Origin: Nostoc paludosum FACHB-159 | Lineage (GTDB): Bacteria; Cyanobacteriota; Cyanobacteriia; Cyanobacteriales; Nostocaceae | NCBI RefSeq assembly: GCF_014698835.1 | Contig: NZ_JACJTU010000033.1 | Coordinates: 1-64,000, forward strand | Length of the DNA stretch: 64,000 nucleotides | Reading direction: 5' to 3' | In this document: positions 34,674-45,900 of the stretch, piece by piece | Layout: every line of letters starts with the position of its first letter | Numbering within the stretch: position 1 is the stretch's first letter | Program-made: the position numbers and the translations under genes | The notes under the pieces: generated by a model | What the model saw: the letters and a program-made list of their open reading frames with translations, nothing else | Told to the model about the DNA's origin: nothing | Databases searched by the model: none

Positions 34674-34951
34674 GTTTATTACTCAAAATTTCCTATTTTC
34701 ATTATGAGTAATACTATACTTGATATTTAGTAACATCATTTACGTGAAATTACTTATAATCAAACAATCCCAGCCCTAACTCTTTACCTTAGCCTTATTT
34801 TTGGGGAGGGTAGCTAAAGCACAGGTTTAGCGGGGTGAAGTTTTGGGCTTATCTAAACCGTATTGTTCTATAAACCTCTTGCTTACCCACATAAATAAGT
34901 TCATAAATCAAATCGGACTGCTATGTTCGCCTTTTAATCCTCAATTATGTT
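34674..34951. other. Intergenic gap between kinase and STAND operon
   Basis: 278 AT-rich bases. No gene. It probably contains the promoter of the NTPase-A/WD40 operon. No clear terminator hairpin is seen after the kinase gene, so read-through from it is possible. Confidence 0.4.
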
Positions 34952-36397
34952 TCACTTTATTTCTTTAAAAGACACTTTAGCCATTGGTGCATTTAAATCT
35001 TTACTGGCAAAGGCGCAATATGCTTCTGGGTTTATTTGCCCGTAATTTTTGAGAAAATTAATGCAATTGGGGCGGTTTTTAAAGGTGGCTACATAAACTA
35101 TAAAGGAATTTTTTTTCTCTGATAAATTGGGGTAATCTGGTGTCCAGAACACTCCTGATTGACTAATTCCTTGGGATTGTAAAATTTTGACTTGGTTGAT
35201 GGCAGCTTGTAGATTTGGCAAAGTGGAATTTGCTACAAAATAAAAAGAATTAGGTAGATTAGCGGCATTTGTAATTGGTGATTCGCGGATTATCCCTATT
35301 TGATAATTTGATGTTCCCGGTGGAAGAGACAAAGAAGAATTTTCATGAATTTCTGTTTTTGGAATTCTGGAAGATGTAGTTTGTTGATATGTTCCAGAGC
35401 GAGAGTTTGCTAACAAAAGTCCAATAATTACCGATGCACCGATTAATCCACCGCCGATTAAAGTGCTGCCAATAAAAATAGCGTTTTGTTTGCTGCTTTG
35501 AGCAGCTGGCAAGCGGATCACAGAATTAGTCAAAGCAGACAGTTGACTGTGCATCGGTACTTTCGGTGCAGCTGAACTGGCAATGTTTTGCAAGGCATCC
35601 AGCATTTCTTTAGCAGTGGAATACCGCTCTCTAACATCAAATTGAGTTGCTTTTTTTAAAACTTCCATCAAATTGGGACTGATGGCATCCCTATCCCAAA
35701 CATGCTCTCCAGTATAGGAATCTGTCATCAATTCGTGGGGCAATTTTCCCATCAACAAGAAAATAGCTGTTAGCGCCAAGCTATACAAGTCACTGGCAAA
35801 AACTGGGCGTCCTGCTGCTTGTTCGCTAGGCATAAAACCTGGTGTACCAATGATAATCGAATTACTAACAGTGCCTTCTGGATACATAACTGTCGCCATT
35901 GTTTCTCGCACTGCACCAAAATCAATTAATATTGGTTTGCCATCAGATGAACGCAGAATAATATTGTCTGGTTTAATATCGCGGTGGATGATGCCTTTAC
36001 TATGTACAAAGTCCAGCACTTTCAACAGACTGATTAAAATCGGAATTACTTCACTTTCGCTCAAACAACCGTTTTGTTTTACGTATTGGTTTAAGGTTTG
36101 TCCAGAAATCCATTCTTGTACGAGGTAGAATTGCCCATCTGCTTGAAAGTAGGCGTACAGAGTGGGAATTTGATCGCTTGCTCCTCCCAGATCTTCTAAA
36201 ATAGCGGCTTCTCTTTGAAATCGCCTTTGTACCAATTGGTAAACGTCTGGGTTGTCGGTTACTGGCTTGAGTTGCTTAATTACACAACGTCGCCCCGAAG
36301 GCATTTGGGTATCTTCCGCTAAGAATGTTTCGCAAAATCCACCAGTTCCAAGTACGCTAATAATGCGATAGCGATCGCTCAAAAGTGTTGATATCAT
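34952..36397 (-). CDS. Membrane-anchored Ser/Thr protein kinase (Hanks type)
   Basis: 481 residues. N-terminal eukaryotic-like kinase: glycine-rich loop GTGGFCETFLA, catalytic Lys in CVIKQL, catalytic loop IIHRDIKPDNIIL, DFG in LIDFGAVRE, and GTPGFMPSEQAAG in place of APE. This is the usual cyanobacterial SpkB/D-like form. One membrane helix (IFIGSTLIGGGLIGASVIIGLLL) lies near 308-330, and a C-terminal domain of about 150 residues has a repeated FYFVANSTLP/ SFIVYVATFKNRPNC pattern of unknown function, probably periplasmic. ATG at 36397 chosen over GTG at 36400. It lies upstream of the STAND/WD40 operon on the same strand; a functional link is possible but unproven. Confidence 0.87.
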   Translation of the reverse strand: MISTLLSDRYRIISVLGTGGFCETFLAEDTQMPSGRRCVIKQLKPVTDNPDVYQLVQRRFQREAAILEDLGGASDQIPTLYAYFQADGQFYLVQEWISGQTLNQYVKQNGCLSESEVIPILISLLKVLDFVHSKGIIHRDIKPDNIILRSSDGKPILIDFGAVRETMATVMYPEGTVSNSIIIGTPGFMPSEQAAGRPVFASDLYSLALTAIFLLMGKLPHELMTDSYTGEHVWDRDAISPNLMEVLKKATQFDVRERYSTAKEMLDALQNIASSAAPKVPMHSQLSALTNSVIRLPAAQSSKQNAIFIGSTLIGGGLIGASVIIGLLLANSRSGTYQQTTSSRIPKTEIHENSSLSLPPGTSNYQIGIIRESPITNAANLPNSFYFVANSTLPNLQAAINQVKILQSQGISQSGVFWTPDYPNLSEKKNSFIVYVATFKNRPNCINFLKNYGQINPEAYCAFASKDLNAPMAKVSFKEIK

Positions 36398-36756
36398 CAC
36401 GTTTTCTTGACTTAGGTTTGTTTGGAAGCACTCTTTAGAAATAACAGTCTACAACTGCCTGTTTTAAAAACTTTGGCAGTGCATACTTTTTGATATAAAT
36501 TATTAATTTATCCTAAACAAATAAAGTATGTATTAGCTGCATACTTATTTTTAGTATCTCAGTATGAGAATATCACGAATTGCCTTTTTGATTAAGATAC
36601 TGAAATCAATGTAAAGAGTAGTACAACATTGTGTAATTTGTAATTCTTATTGGACATTGGCAACTATAATCTATCCCACTATGCGTAAGCGTGGTTAGCG
36701 TAGCTGCCCATTGGTGTCAACTTAAGCTCAAAGGCTTATCCCACATACATTTTACC

Positions 36757-36801
36757 CCACCCCCAACCCCTCCCCTTGCCAAGGGGAGGGGTTGGGGGTG
36801 G
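36757..36801. repeat. Perfect 21-bp hairpin with 3-base loop
   Basis: Bases 36757-36777 (starting CCACCCCCAACCCCTCCCC) are exactly complementary to 36781-36801, with loop GCC. It could act as a terminator for the giant gene read from the right only if transcription runs on 170 bases past the stop; it lacks a T-run. Such perfect GC-rich hairpins are a dispersed class in filamentous cyanobacteria. Confidence 0.75.
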
Positions 36802-36907
36802 CTTTAGACAAAATCGGGGTGGGGTAACGCGGATCGAACTCGTAAATGAGTGAATTTAAAACTACGTCATCACAAAGGTTTCAGGTTAAGTTGACACGTA
36901 TGATAGC

Positions 36908-36950
36908 TGCCTTCTGCCTTCTGCCTCCTGCCTCCTGCCTCCTGCCTTCT
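36908..36950. repeat. Heptamer tandem repeat TGCCTTC/TGCCTCC
   Basis: Six to seven head-to-tail heptamers, TGCCTTC at the ends and TGCCTCC in the middle, just downstream of the giant gene's stop codon. Typical short tandemly repeated repetitive sequence of Nostocales. Confidence 0.8.
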
Positions 36951-36973
36951 GAACAGATTCTTATGGCTAACTA

Positions 36974-39900
36974 TTAGCCTTGAAACTGCACTTTGTTAAT
37001 CGACAGAATCATGTCGTTATAGTCACGATCGCCACCGCTAACTATATCCTCAAAGCCATAGCTGTTATTGCCAAGACTGCGAATATGGTCTAAGCGATCG
37101 CTGTTAATCCCAATATAGGGAGTGAGAACGCGGCTCAAATCATTGCCAATGCTGGACAGCGTGCCATCAGATATGAGAAACGGCACATAGTATTCTCCTC
37201 CTTGGAGGGATGCACCAAAGATTGTACTAGCAAAATTGCCTGTGCTAAATTGTACATCTTTCACTAGATTTTCACTGGTTGCTAGTTGCAAGTAACGTTG
37301 TTTTTGTTCATCGTTAAGATTAACTGTTGGGTCAAGTAGCATATTAGTCAAGGGGTCTTTTATCGAACCTTTAGCATCATCAACCCGATACAAGTAAGCA
37401 CAGTTGTTAAATGCAGCTTCTCGCTGGACTGAAAATTCCAACACTACTTGCTTCTCATCAAAAGCACCAGAAGACTTGAGATCGATCAACTTACCTGTTT
37501 TGTGACTAGTTGCCAACTGTGCCAATTGGGGTTGTAGTTCTTGTGCAGTCAGGATTTTCGCATCGATATCAAACAAACTAGCTACTGAGAATTTAGCTAT
37601 TTGACCAGCTGCATCACTGTTGGCTGTCAAAATTGTAGCCCCGTTGTTAAGGCTTGGAAGAGAAAACTGCACAGGTTTAGAATTCAAACCGTTAGTCAGC
37701 AAATCTTCCTTTGTACCGCCTTGAATCGCAAAGAAAACAACTTGTTCCCCTTCTTCAAAAGCGATGGTGCGAGTCTGAGTACCAAAGCCGGGATTGGGAT
37801 TTTTGTTTGCTAAAGTGCCAAACAGAGTCTCTCCAAAACTAATAATCGCTTGTTTGGCTTCTTCAAGAGAACCGACAGCTTTACCATTAACCTCAATAAT
37901 TTCTCCACTGTCGCCGAAACGGACTCGCGCTAAACCAACTTCCGAAGCTTCTACCCCAGAAAAGCGGTTGAGAGAAAACTGTACAAAGCTGCGATTACCG
38001 TGGAAGTTGAAGCCATCTTGCCCAGAACGAACTTCCATACGGCTAGTTCCTAAATCCCAGTTGGCTAGAACTAAAGAGGATGCTATCTCACCATTGCTTA
38101 AACCATCTTCATCACCCCATTCACCATCTTGCAGATAAACCACTGCCCAATCTGGCTTCCCATCGAGATTTCGGTCTTGTAATATGGCTCCAGTCAGCAG
38201 TTCCTCATCTAGTAATCCTCGTTGGCCATTAGACAAGCGGCGGAAGTCGTAGAGAGAACCATCTGCCCGACGTTGGAGAATCGTATTCACAGTTATATCC
38301 TCAAGTCCATCAGGCAACTTAATGATTACCTTCACAGGCTTTTGTTTAATGCCTTCTTGGATTTTTTGCTGTAAATTTTCGTTGGTTTGCTCTGGATTAG
38401 GCATCACCTTAAAGTTGATGATGTCTGTAGCCGTCAAATCTTTGAGCGATCGCTTTTTAAGATCTTTTTCATCGAAACTAACTATCGGCTCGGCAACTTC
38501 ATCTTCAAAGTATTGAGTTGTCAGTTCATCAATTACTAGTGCGGGTGTTTGGGAATCATTGCTCAGAAGTTTTTGGTCTTGTGGAGCGATTTCTACTTTG
38601 ATGTTATTGCGTTCATATATAACAGCTATGAGTTGTTCTCCAACTTTGACAAATGTTTTGTTAGCTTCTTTCTCTGTACCCTGAGTGAAGGTCAATTGCT
38701 CTTGTAGTTCTTCAGATACCTGAATCTGATCTACTCCTGCTTCAAATTGATAAATCTTAGTTACACCTTTGCCCACTTCTAGAGTTATGGTGTCTTTTCC
38801 TAAACCCGTGAATACTCTGTTATCACCAGCACCAGGCGCAATGATATCGTCGCCATCGCCTGCAAAGATGGAGTCATCGCCATCACCGCCATTAATGTCA
38901 TCGTTCTCTGCACCAGTCCTAACGACATCATTACCAGCACCGGAATTGATAATATCTTTGCCACTTCCTGTATAAATCTTATCTTCGCCTGCACCTGTAG
39001 CGATGACGTTCGTGCCATCTCCGGCTCGGATGATATTATTGCCATCACCAGCTCCAATGAAATCATCACCTTTGCCCGTAATGATTTGGTCGTCACCGTC
39101 ATCGGTCGTAATCAGATTATTACCATCACCAGCATGAATAATATTGTCACCTTCTCCAGCGTTAATAACATCATCACCACTACCACTAGTTACTTTGTCA
39201 TCACCAGCACCAGTGGTGATATTGTTTAAGCCATCGCCAGCAAAAATAACGTTATTCCCTGCCAGGAGTTGGATAAAATCATTCCCGTTCCCTGTATGGA
39301 TTTCGCTGTCTTCAGCGCCACCATAAATTACATTATTACCTTCACCAGCATCTATGTAGTTTTTGCCACCAGCATCTTTGATGAAATCATCTGCATTTCC
39401 GGTAGTAATGTAATCATCGTCAGGGCCAGTGTAAATTCTAGTCTTACCCGCTTGATTAGCAAAGCTAGTATAGACTGTAACATTTACACTACCATTAATA
39501 AGTTCGGTGCCATTGCTAGCAACATAGAAAAAGCTATCTTCTCCCACAAAACCAGAATTGGGGACGTAAGTTATTGTGCCGTCTTGATTCAAGGTTGCTG
39601 TTCCGTTTTTGGAAGTAAAAATTTTGGTAACAGCAAATGATGTATTTTCTGGTTTGTTGAGAACCTTAAGTTGTAACTGTGTCCCTTGAGGAGTGATGGC
39701 AGTTAGAGTATTGTCATCTGTTTTGAAGGCAGGATTGCTAACTTCTGCGGCTGTAATTTGATTAGTTAAAGCATTACCTGTATTTTCAGTAAGTGCTTCA
39801 CTAATGGGCTTCGTACCAGTTCCTACAGCTTTTAAATCTGCTGCAACTTCACCTTGAATCACCTTTTGAACTTGAGTGATTTGAGTTGTTTTCTCTAGCA

Positions 39901-42900
39901 AAGACAAACTGGTATTACTAGCGATGGTAGTAAGTATCTGATTGGCTTGAGCAAGAATTTCAGTGACACCGTTAATATCTTCAGCTGCTAAGTTAGGAGC
40001 CAATGTCTGAATAATTGCAGCGAGAAAACTGACATTGCTAAGATCCACAGACTGACTGTTTTTAATAGGCTCAATCAAGGCATCAATGACTTGATAAGAA
40101 ACCTTACTAACGTCTATTCCCAAATGCCCACTGAGGAATTGTGTTAGTACCACAATAGTGTTTTGTACTACTGTCTGTTTGGCAAAGACAATTAAACCAT
40201 TGCCTAAAGGATCGCCATTAGCGATTTCTGCAAAAGGATCGAAGTTAAATATATCTATTGTTGGTAATCCGAAAGCAGCTTTGACTTGAGATTGAGCGCC
40301 AACAGTATCCAGCGTATCAGCAACTAATTGAGTAAGTGCCGACAGAGGTTTAAGTGCAAGGCTTTGAAAACCACCAGCTAATTCAGCTGGTGCTATTTCA
40401 GCTATGATTTGTTGACGTTGTTCTTCAGCAGTTAGTTGAGTATTATTAGTAACTGTGATGATAGTCTGATTGTCTCCACTGATTTGAGATGCGATCGCTT
40501 CAACTTGAGTAGCATCCAAAACGATGTTGCGACTAGATACTACCTCTTGCAGTATGACTTTTACTGTTGCTTTGTCACTTAAGTTAAAAGCGGTATTATT
40601 ATTAACACGAGTAACGATCGCTTCTAAAACTTCATTAGCAATAGCAGCTATAGTTTGAGGTTCTTGGGTGGCTGTGGCGGTTGCAATTTCTGAAGTTGCG
40701 TAAATGAGTAGATTTTGTAATTGACCTAACTTTGATAATGTGGTTATGTCAAGGTCTGAGAATTTATATTCAAACAAGTTGAAAGTAGCAGGTAATCCTA
40801 ACACCTGCTTGACTTGCGTTGCGGCTGAGTCTAATTTCAACTCGGCAATCTTAGCGGCTAAAGTTGTGAGTGGACTCGCAACGGTTGCTTCCGGTGTGGT
40901 AATTAGCGGTGTGGTTTGAGTAATGTCTGTTGAGGTATCAATCCCATCCACAACAATGATATTGCCTTCAGTAGCATCAATTTTGCCATTACCATTAGCG
41001 TCAAACTGAGCTAAAGCAATGTCTAAACTGTAAGTACCATCAGCATTACTGATTGTGTAAGGTTCCGTAGGATCGAGAACACCATTCAAATTAGCATCAA
41101 AGAAGACATAAGCAGCAGCGATATCAGCATCAAAAGCTGTACCCGCAGAATTACCTTTTGGCCCAACACTAAAGCTAGCTAAGTTAAATGTAGCTAACCG
41201 TTTTTCCCAGACTGTGGCACCAAACGATCTGACTTCTGCGGCTACAAAAACGTTAAGCGCACCAGAAAGTTGAAAGAGTTCCCAAGGCGATGACAGGCGT
41301 CGAGCTATTTCTGAGGGACGAATCCTTCCATCACTTGTCCCATTTAATTCACCACCATCTATTAAATCAACACCCAAAAGACCTTCTAAACCACCTTTAA
41401 CATAGCCAGAGATCACAACAAAATTTAAACCTGCTCCAGCTTCGATATAAGCTCTAGCGGTGAGTTCATTAACATCTTCGCCTGTACCATCAGCGTTAGC
41501 GCGATCGCTCACATAAAAACCATCAAAAACTCGCCAAGCTTGTAGCGGCGCAAAATCTTTTAACGACCACTGACGGAAACCGTAGGTATCATAACCAAAG
41601 GCTAAGTCAGCTGCAACACTAAAGCCTCCTCCTAAAAGACCAGAAACAGGCCAAAATACAGGAAACTCTTTGCTAACACTAAAGTCGAAAACCAAGGGCG
41701 GGAGATCGAAGGTAAAAAGCGGAACATCTTTACCAAGTAACAAATCAACAACGGTAGTCGGATTAGTCAACAAGGGAACATTAAAATCGGGATTTCCAGT
41801 GAATCCCTTGACCACTTTTACTGACGCAGAGTTTGTTGTACCCTTAAGTTGGTCGTCAGCACTAGAAGCCTTTTTTGTAGGTTCAGTTTTCTTCTCCTTA
41901 CTCACATCGTCGGGGTCTGTAACATCAATACTATCGAGTAATTTATAAGAACCTAAGTCGATTAAAATCGGTTGCCCTTGCGGTTGCTGAGAAATTTCTT
42001 TGATAGTGTCAAGTAGCCTATCAAACCGCACTATTGCGTTAAAGAACTTAGTACCGATTCCAGAAGAATTCCCAAAGCTTTCTAACCTCTTCAAAAATTC
42101 AGCAACTTCTAAAACACTAACCTTGTCATCTCCATCGCGATCAAATACAGAAGCCAATCCTAATTTTGAGAATATTTTAGTATCAGCTTGTAGTAACTTA
42201 ATAACTGGTCGAATCGGCTCGATTAATTTATCAACTTTTTCTACAATTGGTTTAGCAAAATTGCTAGCAAACGTTCCTGCATCTAGCTGAATATTATTGA
42301 AAGCAACTTCTGGAGCTTTACGCCCTGTTAGCTCCCCATCCTGATAATTTAAAACTGGGAAATTAGCTGCAAAATCAAATAAAACTGAAGGAAAAGAGGA
42401 ATTACCTAGAACACTAGTTTTTGCTTTTAATCCCAGGTTAACATCGGCATTAAAATAAAGATTTAATAAATCCTTTCCTTTCTTTTGTAGTAATGCCTGC
42501 TTGATTTCATTAAAAGTTAAATATGAACCATCTGTATAGTATGTACGAATTTTAGTGTTAGATGGTATAGCACCAGGTATAGTGACAAATTCGTTGTTTT
42601 GATAAGATACAGGCTCATCAATACTGATAATTTTATCTCTTTCTTGATTAGCGTTTAAAGCTATAAAGCGGACTTCGCCTTGGTTAACGACAAAAGGCTC
42701 ATTTTGGTTATACCTACCGTTTTGGTTGAGATCGATGAATTGGACTGTACCACGTTGAACAGAAGTATCCCACTTTAAATTGCTTTCTTCGATAGTAAAA
42801 GTTTCACCTGTTGCATCTGGGGAGTAGGGTTCACCGGGATCGTAGGCGTTATCGTTATCTAAATCAATGTAGCGATCGAATTCACCATTACCATCCAAAT

Positions 42901-45900
42901 CAAGCTTACCTAAATTAGGATTAAATTTTCCTTGTCCATCGATTCCATTATTAAAAAGCGCATTTTTTGTTAAACCTTCCAGCCCTAACCCCGAAACAGC
43001 AAATGTAGGATCGAACTTAGAAACAACATAGGGTTCATCTGCATCGAGTACAGAGTTATCATTTAAATCAGCATACTGAACCCCAACACCTTGATAAGTT
43101 TTACCTTGATCTTCCCCTGTTATAGTCGGAGAATTTCCGAACTTGTTAATAACTACAAAAGGATCTATACCATTAAGCTTTCCATCTCCATCAACATCAA
43201 GAAACTTAACACTATCATAGTTATCAACATCATTGAAACCTAAATCAAACTCAATTCGCCCTTCAGTTGGGCTGAGATTATTATTTTTCAAATCTAGACG
43301 TAAAAAACCTAAATTTCCTTGTGCTGCGAAATTAGGATCGACACCTAAATTCAATTTACCTTTAATAGCTGTATTTTCCGTGTCAATGAAATAACCAAAT
43401 TTTTTATTCCAACCTAAACCTAAATCTAATCGCCAAGTAAACTCTGATTGAAAACGACCATCAACTTTTACACCTAAAACTGGGAACCCTAAATCAGCCT
43501 TAATTGGTTCATCTAGAAATTTATATGTATCTGTTAAAGTAAATCCAAAGTAAACTTCTTCTTGATCCGCTTTGATGTTAACGTTTTTTAGCTCAAAATC
43601 TTTTGAACCTAACTCTCTTTCTAGAAGTTTTTTAAGTTTTTCTGGAGTCAGTTGAGCATCTCCCCGGATAACGTTAACAAGTCCATCTTTGAAACTTTTG
43701 ATGAAGTCAATTCCTAAGTTACCAGGCGAACCAAAGATTGGTAAGTCAGTTTTAAAGAACCCATTGTTAAAAGAATCTTCCAAAAAGCTGAGGCTTTGGT
43801 CGAAAACATTCGCCACTTCCCCAGCATCAAGAATGGGATCGGAAATTTTTACAGAAATAGTAGCAATGGGTTGTCCATTAATTACTGTTCCTGTGTTGTA
43901 GGTGGGGTCAGAACTGCTGACAGAATGTTGAATAGTAGCTTTATTTTGATTAGCAGTTTCTAGTTTACCGTCATCAATTGCAGTTACAGTGACAGTTTGC
44001 GGTTGCTTCCAATTTTCTGGAGTAAAGGTAATAGGACTGATTTGGTCTAGTTGACCATTGGGAGAAGTGGAAAAACTGACCGTAACATCAGCAGTTGGTT
44101 GGCTTAGGAGATAGATTTGATAAGTATCTGTTAGACCTCCCTCGACAACTTCAGTGGTTGTACCAGATTGAATAATTCTCAACCCTGGAACATCATCATC
44201 TGTAATCTGAATAGTTGCAGTATTAGACTGTCCCGCTATATATCCATCACCAGCAGCAATTGAAATCGTGACATCTTCAGATGGTAATTCTGATAGGATG
44301 TCAAAGATTGGTGTGATATTAAGAGTTGCACCTGTAGCACCAGGATCGACTTGAATAGAACCTGTCAAAGGTAAAAAGTCTACGCCAGGAGTGGCTGCAT
44401 TCGCACTGATGGGATGAGCGCCTGTAATGGTGTAATTAATCTTAAAGCCCTGACTTGGTGCAGCTCGATCGAGAATAAAGTCAATTATCCCTGGAATACC
44501 GCTTTCTTCACTACCATTACCAATGGCTTTAACGTTAACAGTAATTTTTTCGTTATCTTCTATCTCGACATTCACGTTACCAACAGGGAGTTGTCGGTAT
44601 CCAGAATCGCTGCTACGAACAGCGTGACTGATAACGCTACGATGAGTAAATTCTAAATCTAGATCGTCGTTTGCTTTGAGTGTGACAGTTTGAGGAGTAT
44701 TGAAGTTAGTTGGGGTGAAAGTGAGGACAATGGGAACACCCGCCCCAGCACCCAAATCAATTTGACTTTCGGGGTTAACAGTAATTTCAACAATTTCACT
44801 AGGTTTCTGAGTCAGAACCAGAGTATAGCTATCTGTGATTCCACCTTCACTTACCTTTGTACTACCATCTGACTGCCGAATTAAGATATTTGGCTTGTCA
44901 TCATCAAAGTTAATGAGTGTGATATCTTGCGGATCAATTACTTGATATTTTGGATCGCTAGTAGTGATACTAGTTTGGATCGTGTAGGTTTGATTGTCAT
45001 CTGGAATTGTATCGTCAACACCTTGAATTGTGATAGTTTGCAGTTGATTCCAGTTATTACTATCAAGGGTGATGGAGTTGACGGTAGTATTGCCCTCGTT
45101 GGGCTGAGAACTAGAAAAGTTGATGGTGACAGGAGAAGTAGGCTGACTAGCGAGGCGGACAGTAAATGTAGCTTGGTCTCCCTGTTCGCTAGTATTCCCA
45201 CTGACTGGAGAAATCACGACTCCTGCGGTGTCGTTATCTTCAATTGATAGGATGGCGTTAGACTCAACATTGTTGATGTTGTAGTATGGACGAGATGGAA
45301 TTGCTTCTTTGAGATTCAGATTAATTGTTTCGACATCTTCATCAATAAAGTCGTTTTCAGGAGTTATGGCTACAGTCTTTTTCAATATAGACTTATACTC
45401 GTCGTTACGAATCGGAGATTCTAGCTTGACTAAAGGGTAATCTGCTCCTCTGATGGCAGAGCCATTTAAGTCATATTCAATGACAATATCTCTACTCAGG
45501 TTGCTATTCTTATCAATGTAATATTCAGGAATTCTGGGATCGTTATTACTTAAAAGATTGCCATTCTGGTCAAGATATTTAACCGTAAACTCAAATGTTC
45601 CTAAGTTGGAGTTGTTTTCTGAAGGTTGATTTCCTGCTTTAACTGAGATGGTTGGTTCAATTTCGTTATCTAGAATGTTTATACTACTCTGACCTTTACC
45701 TGGTTCAATTCCGTAATCTTGTAGTTCGCCATTTTGTTGATTTTCGACAATTTCCAAGATAATGGTTTCAGTTGGTTCTAGAATGCGATCGTTGATGGGA
45801 ACAACCTTGACGTTAAATGTCGTGCTACCCGCAGGTATAGTAATGAAACCAGCCGAGTTTAATAGTTCAATTTCTTGACCAGGATTGAGTTGATCGGTAA

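Larger units (their letters stand above)
36398..36973. other. Repeat-rich intergenic region between kinase and giant gene
   Basis: About 575 bases. Holds the kinase promoter, a GC-rich perfect hairpin (36757-36801) and a heptamer array (36908-36950). A fragment GCGTAAGCGTGGTTAGCGTA at about 36683-36702 resembles small dispersed repeats. No gene is seen. Confidence 0.55.

Noticed and set aside
36757..36801. GC-rich perfect hairpin as terminator of the giant gene
   Set aside because: It is 170 bases past the stop and has no T-run; better classed as a dispersed palindromic repeat.
38769..39640. Several plus-strand frames opposite the RTX repeats
   Set aside because: They are antisense shadows of the nonapeptide repeats and show only repetitive Ser/Pro translations.
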